Source: Chlorella sorokiniana (taxonomy: Eukaryota > Chlorophyta > Trebouxiophyceae > Chlorellales > Chlorellaceae). Taken from it: DNA of 64,000 nt. The stretch spans positions 1,736,001 to 1,800,000 of the forward strand of contig CP084619.1 in assembly GCA_025917655.1 (NCBI GenBank), read 5' to 3'. A program made the position numbers and the translations under genes. Below the pieces are notes generated by a model that was not told the DNA's origin, made no database searches, and worked only from the letters and a program-made list of their open reading frames with translations. Positions 10,097 through 22,034 of the stretch are shown here, piece by piece. Every line of letters starts with the position of its first letter. Position 1 is the first letter of the stretch.

Positions 10097-13000
10097 TCAA
10101 AAGGCAGTCCAACTCTCAGCCGGCGGCGCCTCATGCCCTGCGTCCTCCTGCTTACTGCCGCCCCCTTCCTCCGCCGGAGCTGCATCTGCGGCCTTGGGGC
10201 TCTCCACAGCCAGAGCCTGCGAGCTGCCAAACGCCCCACTGGCCTGCTTGACGGGCGGGGCGGCTGCAGCATCCAACTGGGCAGGTGCGCCTGCCTCAGA
10301 CGCCGCATCAAAGGCATCAAACGCGTCGGCAGGTGCTGGTGCCGCCTCCGCTGCCGCGCCGTCTGCGCCGCCGGCGCCGTCACCCTCCCCAAAGCCGACC
10401 TCAAACGGGTTGCTGGTGGGGGCGGCTGGCACCGCTGGCTCATGAGCTGACTTCTCCTCCTCGGCAGCAGCGGCAGCGGCAGCGGCACCGCCGCCCTTGC
10501 TGAGGGAGCCCTGCTTGCTGGCAGGCTTGGCCGGTGCCGTGGACAGCGCCTCGGCAATGGCCGAGGCCAGCACGCCCGCCTCCGCCGCAGCACTCACAGC
10601 CTCCGCCTCCGCCGTCGACGCCGCGCCCTCCAGCGGCTGGGCTGCCGCAGCGGGCGGGGGAGGCGGGCGCCGGGGTGGATCCCTCGGCGGCTGGCGCGGC
10701 AGGCGGTGCTGCCGCGTCGTCCTTCTCCAGGGCGGCAGCGGACGGCGCGGCAAACGTGGCCAGGCGGGTGTCCACCGGCAGGGCGCTCACAATTTTGAAG
10801 CCTGGGGGGGGACAGCCAGCAACAAAGTTCTTCATGATGTTTATCCGATTTAAATGCCAACCACTGCCCGCTGAGCAACCCTAGCCTCTCCACAGCGGCA
10901 GCGGCACGATGCCTGCGGCGGCCCACCCTCGTCCTGGAAGCTGCCCCAGTCGGCGGCGTCGGCGGCCAGCAGCGAGTCGTAGTGGAAGGGGCTGGCCTCG
11001 CGCTTCATGGTGGCCACAGCCTCGGCTGCAGTCACCAGCAGCAGGGCGGGCGCATGCACATGATGGTGTTCCCGCCTTGGTTGGCAGGCGCTGGGTGGGC
11101 AGCAAGTGAGGCTGGCCTGGGGCGCACGTGAAGCCGTGGTACCCACCCCTGGCTGTGGTGTGGCCTCTGCAGAGCGTCAGGGCAGTGTTCACACACACAG
11201 CGCAACCCATCCGCATGCACACCTGGCAGCGGCACCAAGGCGGCCTTGGCGGCGCCGTACAGCTTGTTGTACAGGGGGCCACCTTCTTCAGCAGCTCCAC
11301 CACCGCCTCCTTGTCCTGGGCACCCTGCGCACGCAGGCCAGGTGCAAGCCAAGCGAAGCGGGCGGCTGTAGGTGAGCGGACGCAACCCGAGGAAAAAGGA
11401 AGGGCAGACGCAACAGACGTTTTGAGGCTTTCAGCACACAAGGCAGCAGCAAGCGGTCAGCAGGGTCTACCCACCTCAGCTGCTACAGTGTCCACCTCTT
11501 CAGTCAGGCCGGCCAGATGGGCTTCCGCACCGGCGGCGGCCTGCAGCACGCGGACAAGCGATGGCGGCGGCTGCGCCTCACGGATTGCAAACGGGAGAGC
11601 ATGCGCCGCCCTCAGGATGCCGGCTTCCGGCCTGACAGCCAGTTTGCATCTGCATGCGTTCCAGCCGCAAGCCACGCACCCTCGGCACTCACCTCCTTCA
11701 GCCCGGCGATCTGGGCCAGCAGCGCCTCCCGCTTGCGCTGCGTGGCCTCCGCCTGCCGCTCCAGCTGCTCCTTGCGCACGCTCAGCTGCGCAATCTCCTG
11801 CGGCGGCATCCCAGGGGAAGGGGGCGGGCAGGATGTGTGGTGAGGTGAGGGTGTAAGCTCCAGGGCAGGGCGCGATTCAGGCGCCAGGCACCAGGCACCA
11901 GGAAAAGGGCGGGGCGCAGCAGTGCAGCAGCGGGGAGCTGTGCAAGGGCAAAGGCGCAGCCCAGCCTCGGAGGCCGCTGCCCGTGCCTGCACCCACCAGG
12001 TTGAGCGCCTCGCACTCGCCCTTCTCCCGCGCCTCCCACTCCGGGTCAAACTCCTCCAGCTGCGCCGCCATGGCCCGCAGCGAGTCCAGCTTCGCCTGCA
12101 GCGCCGCCTTCTGCTCCTGCGCCGCCTTCAGCGCCGCCACAAGCGGCTGCGAGGCGGCGTGCGCCACGCTGAACTCGGCGTAGGCGCGGTCGTAGTCGGC
12201 CTCCATCTGCGCGGCAGCCGCCTGCTCCATCTCGCACCTGTCAGCGAGTGGGGAATGAAGTAGGATGTTGAGCGAGTTCGCTGCCGTCCCGACACAAGCC
12301 AGGAGCCAGGAGAGCAGCGCCAGCACACCCACCACCAACAGGACAGGATGCCCCGAAAGCCAGGCATCTTCCGGTCGCCGACCCGCCCGAGTTGCCCCCC
12401 TCCAGTCCACCCCCGCAGCTCGCTCACCGCTGCTGTGCCTCCACCACCGCCCGGTTGACCTTGGACTGAGTGAGGCGCATGTCTCCCAGGGCGCGGGTGA
12501 AGAACTCGCGCTTGGCGGCGGCGGCGACGCGCTCCTCCTCCGCCTGCGGGGCGCCACCCAGCAAGGAAACCGCGCTGTCACCGCCCCACCCCGCCATCCC
12601 CCTTGCCAAGCCATGAGCTGCACGCTTGCAGGGCATCATTTCCCGGCCGCCTTGCTGCCCTGGGCCTCCACCCCAAGCTCCACTGCTCGCTGCTCTGGCA
12701 GACAGCCGCCTGCCGTGGAAGCCCACCCGGCTGCCCCGACAGCCACCCGCCCGCCGGCTGGCCTCACCTTGCGCTGCTCCGCCTCCTTGGCCAGCGCCGC
12801 CTCCCGCTCCGACTCCAGGCGCATGCGGTCGGCGGCATCCAGCGCAGCCAGCCGGTCCGCCGGCAGGCCCGGCACCTGCGACGCAAAGGGCTGCGCCGCG
12901 GCGGCCTGCGCCTGGTAGGCGGCGCGGGGGGCAGCGGCGGGATGACCAGCGTGGCGGAGTAGATGTCGGAGGGGGTGCCCTGCAGGGTGGGAAGGGGGAC

Positions 13001-14376
13001 CAGGCGCCGGCTGGGCAGGGGCGCACGGCTGCCGCCCTCCAACAAACCAGCTGAGGCATGTCTGTTGCCAGGCGCTGCGTGCGCCCCGCCTCCAGCGGCA
13101 GCACCCACCGCGGCGCTGGTGACCGTGCCCACCACCGGCGGGAAGGGGCCTGTCGGGAGGGCCGAGGGCAGCGCCATGCCCCGCTTCACGCAGTCGATCA
13201 GGTACAGCGCCTGCACAAACTGGTGGCGGCTGCAGCCAGGGCGGCGCGCGGGGCGGCAACGGCAAAGGCGTGAGCCAAGCGGGCACGCAGGGGAAGGCCA
13301 GAAGGCAGCGCACGGAAGCCCGCAAACGGGTCTCGACCACAGCAGAACCAAACAGGCGCAGGCTTGTTGTGCGGCCCAGCGCTCCATGCTGGCGATAGCA
13401 CCCCTCCAGCCGGCGGGTGCACCCACCTGAGGCGTGGCTCATCCCCGGCCACCAGGTCCCAGATGTGCTTCAGGCTGGCCTTGGGCAGCCCGCTCTGCAT
13501 GAAGGCGCCGAAGCAGTCTGTGCCCTGCAGGGGGAGCACGGTGCAGGGTCGCGGTGGTGGGGGGGGGCCCGCGTGAACCAAGGGCAGCACGGCGAAGGCA
13601 GCCGCCGGTGCTTGGGCCAGCTCAGGACGCAGCGACAGCAACACGCGACGCTCCTGGCGCTTCCTTGCTGCGAGTTCATTGGGGCAGCTTCTCCCACCTG
13701 CACATATCCGTCGCCATCGGTATCCAGCTGGCTGAAGGCAGTCTGGAAGGCGGCAGCCTGCTCCCCCGACAGCGGCGGGAAGGCGGCCGAGGGCGGCGGC
13801 GGCGAGGCCGGCGGGACGGCGCGGGCGGGTGCGGCGCTCGGCGCGGGCGAGGCCGGCGCTGCGCCCGGCGCCCCCGGCTCCTGCGGCAGCAGGTGCGCGG
13901 GCAGCTCGATGCCGCGCGGGATCGCCATGCCCGCCATGCGCGGCAGCGGCACCGGCCCCGTCAGCCCGTTGACCAGGCGCAGCGCCTGCTGGTCGTCCAG
14001 CTGCCCGCCGTTGAGCTGCGCCAAGGACACCAGCTTCATGGCAGTGTAGAACTCCTGGCGAGACAGCGAGGGGCGGTCGCCGGCCACATACTGCCAGACC
14101 TGCACGTGAGGAGGGCAAGGGGCGGGGGGCCGAGGTTTGCCGCACCAGGCTCGCCCAGCTGGGACGCGTTGGCAGACCAGGTGCTGCCCAAGCTGGCAGG
14201 ACCCGGGCCTGCGACAAGCGCTTCGCAAGCACCTTGAAGAGTGTGGGGTTCTGCGGCAGGCCGGAGCGCTGGAAGAACTGAACTGCCTCCATGCCGCTGA
14301 GGACGCCATCGCGGTCGGCGTCGGCCGCCACAAACCACTGGTTGTACACCTCCAGCTCGCCGCGGCTCTCCGCCAT
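10097..14376 (-). CDS. EH-domain endocytic adaptor (AtEH/Pan1-Eps15 type)
   Basis: The minus-strand ATG at 14376 begins MAESRGELEVYNQWF, and the frame ends in SWTAF at 10097. EH domain 1 (exons about 14235-14376 and 13900-14100) has a Ca-loop DADRDGVLSGME. EH domain 2 (about 13050-13760) has DTDGDGYVQ, then SGLPKASLKHIWDLV and LSRHQFVQALYL. A Pro/Ala linker separates them. Downstream, about 11500-12850, several exons encode a long Glu/Ala/Gln/Lys coiled coil (for example QLSVRKEQLERQAEATQ). The C-terminus is acidic and Ala-rich, with DWGSFQDEG, an NPF motif (TSNPFEVGF) and DAFDAFD. This order (two EH, coiled coil, acidic tail with NPF) is that of the plant AtEH/Pan1 subunits of the TPLATE complex and of Eps15/Pan1. 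Expected role, from the family: binding NPF proteins and membrane during clathrin-mediated endocytosis. It is divergently arranged with RPN1. Exact inner exon borders were not all fixed. Confidence 0.85.
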
Positions 14377-14780
14377 GACGCCTGGAGCTCTTGGCACCAG
14401 ATACACGCGATGGGAACCGCACTGGAAGCAGCCCTAGCAGAGGGGGAAAGCGGCAAAGAGGGGTTAGTGCGTGCTCAGGTGACGCAAGGGCCCAGTAGGT
14501 CTCCGATCGCCGTCAGACAGGTAGTGGATGGGCTAGCCAAGGACGTGGCTGCCCCGATCGCCACCTTCTACGGGGTGGTTGAGGCTGGTCTGCTTACCTT
14601 CTCTTTGATTGCCCGGTGTCAGCCTGACAGTGCAGAAGATGGCTGGCGATGTTCGATGGCAGTCAGGGGCCACCGCGGCAGCATAGTACCCGAGATGTAC
14701 CGCTTGATGGCTGAAGACAGCTTTCTGACCTGCCCGCATTGCTGCCAAGTAGCTTCATTATAGTGACATTCGCTGGCGGC
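14377..14780. promoter_or_regulatory. divergent promoter region, EH gene / RPN1
   Basis: 404 bases separate the two start codons of oppositely directed genes, so this stretch must hold both promoters and both 5' UTRs. No TATA box in a convincing position was seen on either side. Confidence 0.55.
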
Positions 14781-17700
14781 ATGGCTAAGGAAAATGAAAA
14801 GCCCACGGCTGAAGAAGCCAAGCCTGAGAAGAAGGGGGCAAGGATGGGCTGCCAGAGGCGCGTGGCCGTGTTCAGCAGTATCGGTCATACAGTGCAAACC
14901 CACACGACCCCCTGGCAGTCGGGCGATCGTGTGCAGGTGATCAAAGAAGGGAAAACAGCAGGTGATGACGGCTGCTCCGGCCCTTTAATGTTCCCTGCAG
15001 CTTGAGGAGGAGGAGCTGAGCGAGGAGGACGCCAAACTGAAGGAGGACCTTGAGCTCTTGGTGACCCGCGCTGCCGACGCCGACGCCGGCGTGGCAAAGC
15101 TAGCCATCGATTCCCTGGGGACTGAGATCAGGTTTGGGGCGGCTGGGGCACGGAAACAGCTACCTGTGGTGAAGCAGACCAGATCGCTGCTTATGCCAGC
15201 TTGTGGGGTCTTTCCTGCCTTTTGGGGAGCAACCCACCGCCGGCTGCAGGGTGCCTGCTCACCGCCTCCGCATCCCCCGCCCCGCTGCCCGCAGGACCGC
15301 CACCAGCAGCATGACCTCCGTTCCCAAACCCCTGAAGTTTCTGCGACCGCACTACGACGCGCTCAAGGCGCGGCTGGAGGGCATGCCTGCGGGCGCCCCC
15401 AACCGGCAGGAACTGGCGGATGTGGTGCGCTGGGGGAAGGCGGGCGGCGCCTGGCCAATGCGGCGGGATGGGTGAAACGTTGCACTGTTTATGTACACTA
15501 CAAGGGCGCTGGACAGGAGCAGCAGAGGCTCAGCTGGCGAGCCTGCACCTCCCTGAGCCCCTCCAACGGCCCCGTTGCTGCGCCAGGTGTCGGTGCTGGC
15601 AATGACGAGCAGCCCGGAGGGCAGCCGCGAGACGCTCAAGTACAAGCTGCAGGGGGCGCCGGGGACGTCAGCAAGTGGGGCCATGAGTACATCCGCCATT
15701 TGGCAGGTTCGCAGGCTCGGCGAACGTGCATGCCCCACCTCCTCTGCTCTTCCACTTTATCAGCCCGCTTCCCTACGGCCAACACATCTGTTGCATGCAC
15801 CGATGCTGCCGCGTTCATGGACGGCGCTGCTGCTCGGTCTCCCCAACGGCAAGCGTGCCGGGCAGGGGGTGCAGGGCGGGCGCTGGCTGGCTCGCCTGCA
15901 GCCTCGCTGCTCCCCACAGTTGGGTGGTTGCCCTTGCGCCTGCTGCAGGCGAGATTGGGGAGGCGTACGAGGAGCGGCGCGCCGCCGAGCAGCCCGCAGA
16001 CGACCTGATGGCGCTGGTGGACGAGATTGTGCCCTATCACATGTCGCACAACGCGGGTGGGGCTTGTCGTTTGGGGGCGGGCGGGGGAATGCGCGGCGGT
16101 GACGGTCGGGAAGAGCTTGGCAACAGCGCCTTGCCTGCAGGATTGGCACGCCTCACCCTTGTCTCCCTGGCCACCCCTGTTGCGCCCCCGCTTGCCTGCG
16201 CAATCAGAGCCCGAGGCCGTGGACCTGCTGCTGGAGGTGGAGCGCATCTCCGCCCTGGAGGCGCACGCCGACGACAAGAATGCGGGCCGCACCTGCCTCT
16301 ACCTGCTAGGTGGGCGGGGGCGTCGATGGGCAGGGCTGACACGGGGTGTTGAGCCAGCTGGGGCGCGAAGTAGCTGCCGTTCAGCAGCCCGCGTTGGTGC
16401 AGCCTCATCCGGCTCTGCATGTGCGCCATTGCAGGCTGCCACGCGTACCTGGCTGAGCCTGATGACGCTGCTGTGCTGCGCACCGCATTCAACATCTACA
16501 AAAAGGTGGGTGGTGTGTATGGATGTTTTTGGGGGGGTGGACCTGGGCAGGGGCTGCTTCACCCTTGCTTTGGGGGCGGCGGCTGCACTCACATTAGACT
16601 GGCAGCAGGTGTGAGGGGAACACGAGGCCGCGTGTGCTGGGCCGCTGGCGGGTCCTGGAGCGCATGAGGCCTGCGCAACAGGCGGCCAGCCCACCAGGCC
16701 AGGGTGCTGTGCTGGCGCAGGTGGGCAAGCACAGCGACGCGCTGCGCATGGCGCTCAAGCTGGGCAGCCGGGAGCTGGCGGAGGAGGCGTTTGCGGCCTG
16801 CGGCGAGCCGATCCACAAGAAGCAGCTGGCCTACATCCTGGGGCGGCACGGCCTGGTGCTGAACCTGGAGGAGGGGCCCGCAGCGGTGGAGGATGAGGAG
16901 CTGCGGGAGCAGCTGCAGCAGATCATCAGGTGGGTTCCGGGGACATGCGTGCATGCTGGTCCTGACGGCTGTGGCGACGCCAGCGCAGGCGGATGGCCTG
17001 CCATGTGCTGAGCTGCCGGGCTACGGGCCCTCCATGCGCCGTCGCCGCCCCCTTACTGCCTGCGCGCCACCCTGGTGCACGCTCTTAACATCGCTCGCGT
17101 GCTGGGTGCGCACCCGCGCAGCAACACGCGGCTGAGCGAGCAGTACCTGGGGCTGGCGCGCGACCTGGACGTCATGGAGGCCAAGGCGCCCGAGGACGTG
17201 TACAAGATGCACCTGGTGGAGGGGCGCGCGCCCAGCGGTGGGTGCGGGCAGGGCCTGGGATGCGCCCTCTTTGAAGGGGGGGGGGGGGTAAAGTGGCAGG
17301 AACGAGGCGGCGAGGGAAGTTGCGCGGGGACGGGGCCGCCAAGGCCGGGGCCAGCACTGCGGCTTGGTCCTCCCGAAGCAGCTGGGCAAGGCGGCACGCG
17401 TGTGAAGGGGCGCAGCACCCGTCGGCACGCTGCTGCTGTTGCGCAAGACCGCTGTTCTGTGCTGCGGCTGCGCTGCCTGCAGGGCCCGCGGTGGACTCTG
17501 CCCGCGCCAACCTGGCGGCCACCTTTGTCAACGCCTTTGTCAACGCCGGCTTCGGCCAGGACAAGCTGGTCACGGCAGCCAGCGAGGACGAAAAGGTGGG
17601 CAGGGCGGCGGGGAGAGAGCTGTGTGCGGGTGTGATGGGGCCGAGGTGCTGCTAGTATGTGTCTGTGTGTCTGGGAAGGTGGGGGAGGGTGCACGCGTGC

Positions 17701-19841
17701 TGCAAGGAGCGTGAACATTTAGCATGCATGGATGAATGCAGCGCAGCTGCGGGCCGGGAGCTATGAGCTGGCCCCTTTTCGCCCCATTGCTGTAAGCGGG
17801 CCCTCCCCTGACCCAAGCCTGCCTGCCTGCCTGGCCCCCCGGCGCAGGTGCACTGGATCTTCAAGAACAAGGACCACGGCAAGATGAGCGCCACCGCCTC
17901 ACTTGGCACCGTGCTGCTGTGGGACGTGGAGGGGGCTGCCGCAGGCAAGCCGACCCGCTGCCCCGCTGCTGCTCCCGAGAGGGGCAGCCCGCGGCTGCGG
18001 CTGCCAGCACCGCCTGTCCAGCGTCTGCTGCGCTGCAGCACCCGCCGCGGACGTGCACCCACCTGGCTGCCCCGCCTCATCCTCCCTGCGCGCTGCCTCC
18101 CCTGCGCCGCAGATCGACCGCTTCCTGTACTCCACAGACAGCCAGGTGGTGGCGGGGGCGCTGCTGGCGGTGGGCATCGTCAGCTGCGGGGTGCAGGACG
18201 AGGTGGACCCCGCCCTGGCGCTGCTCAGCGGTGCGTGGCTAGCACAGAGGCGCAGGCTGCAGGGGTTGGGGCTGGACGGGTGGGCCCTGCGTGGCTTGTG
18301 GCCACGCATCGCCACCCCGACATCCATCAACCGGCTGCCATTGCCTGCCCAGCATCAATGCAAGACCGCGGACGGGCGGTCGCTGGGCACGTCCGCTGCC
18401 AACAGCGCCCACGCTGCAGCCCCACCACGCCCCCTGCCGTGCAGACTACGTGTCCAAGGAGGACCCGCAGGCACGCATCGGCGCGGTGCTGGGGCTGGGC
18501 ATCGCGTACGCGGGGCGGGAGAAGGAGGAGGTGGCGGAGCTGCTGCTGCCGCTGATCATGGACACAGAGCTGAGCATGGAGGTGAGCGAGTGCGGGTGGA
18601 TTCGGGGGGGGCACCTGCGTTTGCAGAGAGCACCCGCGTTCGCGGCTCCCTGGCTTACCGTCTGTGCCTCCCGAGTGGCTGGGGGGGGCTTGCCGACCTG
18701 GCACTGCCACGCAGCCCGAACCACGTGCCCCACCTCGCATCCGCCGCCGCAGGTGTCCAGCATAGCTGCGCTGTCCCTGGCGCTGGTGTTCCAGGGCAGC
18801 GCGCACGGCGACGCGGTGGAGGCGGTGCTGCAGGCCCTCATGTTGCGCGGCGAGGCCGACCTCAGCCAGCCCGGCGGCCGCCTCATGTGCCTCGCGCTGG
18901 GCCTGCTCTTCCTGCACCGCCAGGCTGCCGTGGATGCGACGCTGGAGGTGCGCACAGCTGGCGCGGGGCGGGAGTGGTGGGGGTGGGGTGGGGACCCAAG
19001 GGGTGTGTGTGGAGTCTGTGGCCAGCGGGGGGTGACTGGCACAACAGCCACGCTGAGTGACCGGCCCGGGGCCCCATGCCCTGCTGCCGCCACTTGCAGC
19101 CATGCACTGCGCTGCAGCCGTACACTGCAGCACGGTCTGACCCGGGCTGGCCCCTGCCATGCCCTGCTCCCCCCGCCCGCCTCACGCCGCAGGTGGCCAA
19201 GACGCTGGACGAGAAGGTGTCCCGCTTCCTGCAAGTTGTCCTGGACGTGTGCGCATACGCCGGCACAGGGGACGTGCTGAAGGCAAGCGGGGGACAGGAT
19301 CACTGGGGAGGATGAAGAATCCTCCTCGCCGTCTGAGGGACTGGCTGGGTGTGAAGCAACGGTTGTGCTGGTTGTGATGGGGTGTTGCGCAATGGGGCTC
19401 AGGTTGCGATCGCCACTTGCGCGTGTGCACGCTGCGCGCGGACTAGTGTGCTCGCTCGCTGCCTGGGCTCACCCGCTTGCCGCGCCGCCTGCTAGCCTGC
19501 AGGTGCAGCAGCTGCTGGCGCTGTGCGGGGAGCACATCGAGGCGGAGGAGGGGGCGGCATGGAGGACGCAGCACCAGTCGGGTGCGCGGCGGCCGCCGCC
19601 GCCTGGGTCGGGTCGGGCGCCTGCGGCGGTGCAGCTGGCTCCTGCGGGGGCCGGCGTTGTGGGTGAAGCGTGGCCAGCCTCCCTGCATGGCCCCCACACC
19701 TGCGCTCCTCCCTCCGCATGCAGTGGCGGTGCTGGGCCTGGGCTTGCTGGCCATGAGTGAGGAGCTGGGCAGCCAGATGAGCCACCGCGCGCTGGAGCAC
19801 CTGCTGCAGTACGGGGAGCCCCCAGTCAGGTGTGCAAGCGG

Positions 19842-19886
<45 letters not shown>

Positions 19887-21638
19887 CGGAAGGCGGGGGG
19901 GGGGGGCGCGCTCAGCTCAAGCAGGAGCCAAGCTGCTCACCTGCGGTCACCCGCGGCCGCACCCTGCCATGGGGCCTGCGAGCAGGCGTTGATCTGGATC
20001 CCTACACACACGCACCGGCTCCTCCCCTGTGCAGGCGGGCTGTGCCGCTGGCGCTGGCGCTGCTCAACGTGAGCAGCCCCGACATGACTGTGATGGACAC
20101 GCTGTCGCGCCTCAGCCACGACACGGGTGGGTGGCGGCGCCGGCTTGTGCACCCGGCTGGAGACATGCTCTTGCACACTCCACGCGGCTGCGCTGCATGC
20201 ATTCATCGCATGCCAAGTGCTGCCTGGCTTCCCCTCCTGCAGACGCTGACGTGGCGATGAACGCGGTGCTGGCCCTGGGTCTCATCGGCGCCGGCACCAA
20301 CAACGCACGGTGGGCCACAGCCCCGCCCCTCCTCCCTGCCTGCTTTTCGGCGCTGCAACGCCGGCGTTACCCACTTCGGCGTTCCAGCGCCGCAACTCCG
20401 CACGCCGACCGCCCGCGTGCCATGCGTGCGCCGCTGCTCCCTCCCGCCTGCAGCCTGGCGGGCATGCTGCGCCAGCTGTCGTCCTACTACTACAAGGAGC
20501 CCACCCTGCTCTTCCTGGTCCGCGTGGCACAGGTGGGTGGGGGCAGGGGGTGGGCGCGGACCCGTGAGTCTGCTTGCCGGGGCACCACCACCGATGCCTG
20601 TACTGGCGGCGCGTCTCCCGATGTCGAGGGCCGCCTGCAGCACCGCCGGGGGCTCATCGCCGGGGCTGGCATGCCGGACGCTTGCCGCGCCTTCTCCCCT
20701 AGCACGGGCCATGTGCTGCTGTGCGCCGTGCAGGGGCTGGTGCACATGGGGAAGGGCCTGCTCACACTCAACCCCTACCATTCCGACCACACGCTGCTCA
20801 ACGGTGAGCGGAAGCAGCACCGCGCCTGCACACGTCGCTACGCAGCAGCTGTGCTTGGCTCCTGCCGCCCGCCTGTGCTTGCTCAACCGACTGTGCTCCT
20901 TTGGCCCCGTCCCCTTGTGCCCAGGCACCGCGCTGGCGGGCATCCTGGCGGTCCTACTGGCGGGGGGCTGGACATGAAGGCCACGCTGGCTGGGAAGCAG
21001 CACTACTTGCTCTATTGCCTCACCCCGGCCATGAAGCCACGCATGCTCATGACAGGTGCGCCACGCGGGCGATGCCTCCTGCCGGCTGGGTGCTTGCCTT
21101 AGCTGCCATACACGCCTGCCTGCTGCTGTCCATCTGTCGTGTATGCATGGAAGGCCCCGGCAGGGATGCCCAATTTACTTGATCTTATCAGACGGCGCTG
21201 TGCCGCTGCGCCCGCCGCGGGCGCAGCCGGGAAGCAGCTAACTGGCGACACACGGTTCTGAGCCTGGCCCCTCCGCATGCATTCACGCTTGCACTCTTCA
21301 ATTCTTTGGCTGGACAGCCGCCAAGCTGCTCATGGCTGCCCCAGGCTTGCTGGCTGACAGTCGCCCCCCTGCTCCCGGCCGCCTCCCTCCCCTGCTTCAG
21401 TTGACGAGGAGGGTGCCATGCTGCCCTGCCCGGTGCGTGTGGGCCAGGCTGTGGACACGGTGGCGCAGGCGGGGCGGCCCAAGACCATCACCGGCTTCCA
21501 GACGCACACCACCCCGTGCTGTTGTCGGTGGGGGAGCGCGCGGAGCTGGGCACCGAGAAGTACCTGCCCGCCAGCTCCACGCTGGAGGGGGTGGTCATCC
21601 TGCGGGAGAACCCAGACTTTGTGGAGGCGCACGAGTGA
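14781..21638 (+). CDS. RPN1: 26S proteasome regulatory subunit RPN1 (PSMD2)
   Basis: Start [19 protein letters not shown] at 14781; stop at 21636-21638 after NPDFVEAHE. At least twenty short exons are visible. Early exons: 14781-14837, 15001-15131 ([20 protein letters not shown]), 15295-15424 ([20 protein letters not shown]), then [19 protein letters not shown] near 15590. [16 protein letters not shown] (16205) and the helical PC-repeat region from about 16700 to 20800 follow; its repeat blocks include SVQ-like [15 protein letters not shown] (about 18470-18520) and [14 protein letters not shown] (20080). The C-terminus reads [11 protein letters not shown], as in RPN1 of plants and yeast. RPN1 is the non-ATPase base subunit that docks ubiquitin receptors and UBP6 on the proteasome. 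Intron 1 begins GC instead of GT (GGG|GCAAGG at 14838), and no GT alternative keeps the frame as well. One intron carries a 19-unit GT repeat. Identification is secure. Confidence 0.93.
14838..15000 (+). other. candidate GC-AG intron in RPN1
   Basis: Exon 1 codons GAG AAG AAG GGG are followed by GCAAGG, the consensus form of a GC donor. The acceptor is TTCCCTGCAG at 14991-15000, and CTT GAG GAG resumes in phase 0. The joined protein matches RPN1 N-termini. Confidence 0.6.
19847..19884 (+). repeat. (GT)19 microsatellite in an RPN1 intron
   Basis: A perfect run of 19 GT units just after a donor region in an RPN1 intron, followed by a G-rich run. Likely polymorphic in length. Confidence 0.9.
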
Positions 21639-22034
21639 GCGCCGGCCTGGCGCGCGCTCACTCGGGGAGGAGGGAGCGCGGAGAGGGGCGGATGCAGCCT
21701 GCATGCTGATCTGCAGCAGCTGCCATGCACCGCCTCTGTTCCCTCCTGCCATCGGCAGCAGCAGCAGCAGTAGTCTCTCGTTCTCTTCCTTTCAATATAT
21801 GTACAAAACCCAACTGACATGCGCTCATGTAAATCCGTAACTGACATTCTGGACACGGGAGGCGGGCAATTTAGACGCGTACGGCTACCCAGCTAGCAAA
21901 ACCGAATGGATGAAATCTGAAAGGGCAGGTTGATGGGCTGCGATTGTTTCAGGCGCAAGCAGCAGATTCATTTTCGGCTGAAGCAGCAGCGGTCGACTCT
22001 TCAAAGAAGTAAGGCTGCCAGCCACCATGGGGGC
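21639..22034. other. convergent 3' region RPN1 / MSRA
   Basis: 396 bases holding the two 3' UTRs. A TGTAA for RPN1 is annotated separately. It contains a short AGC repeat at about 21757-21772. No gene seen. Confidence 0.6.
21828..21832 (+). promoter_or_regulatory. TGTAA polyadenylation signal of RPN1
   Basis: TGTAA lies 190 bases downstream of the RPN1 stop, in an AT-richer stretch, a normal place for a green-algal poly(A) signal. Confidence 0.6.

Noticed and set aside
13198-14406. Single long minus-strand frame over the EH region
   Set aside because: It contains EH1 in frame but crosses introns; EH2 and the second half of EH1 are in other frames with good splice sites, so the spliced model is preferred.
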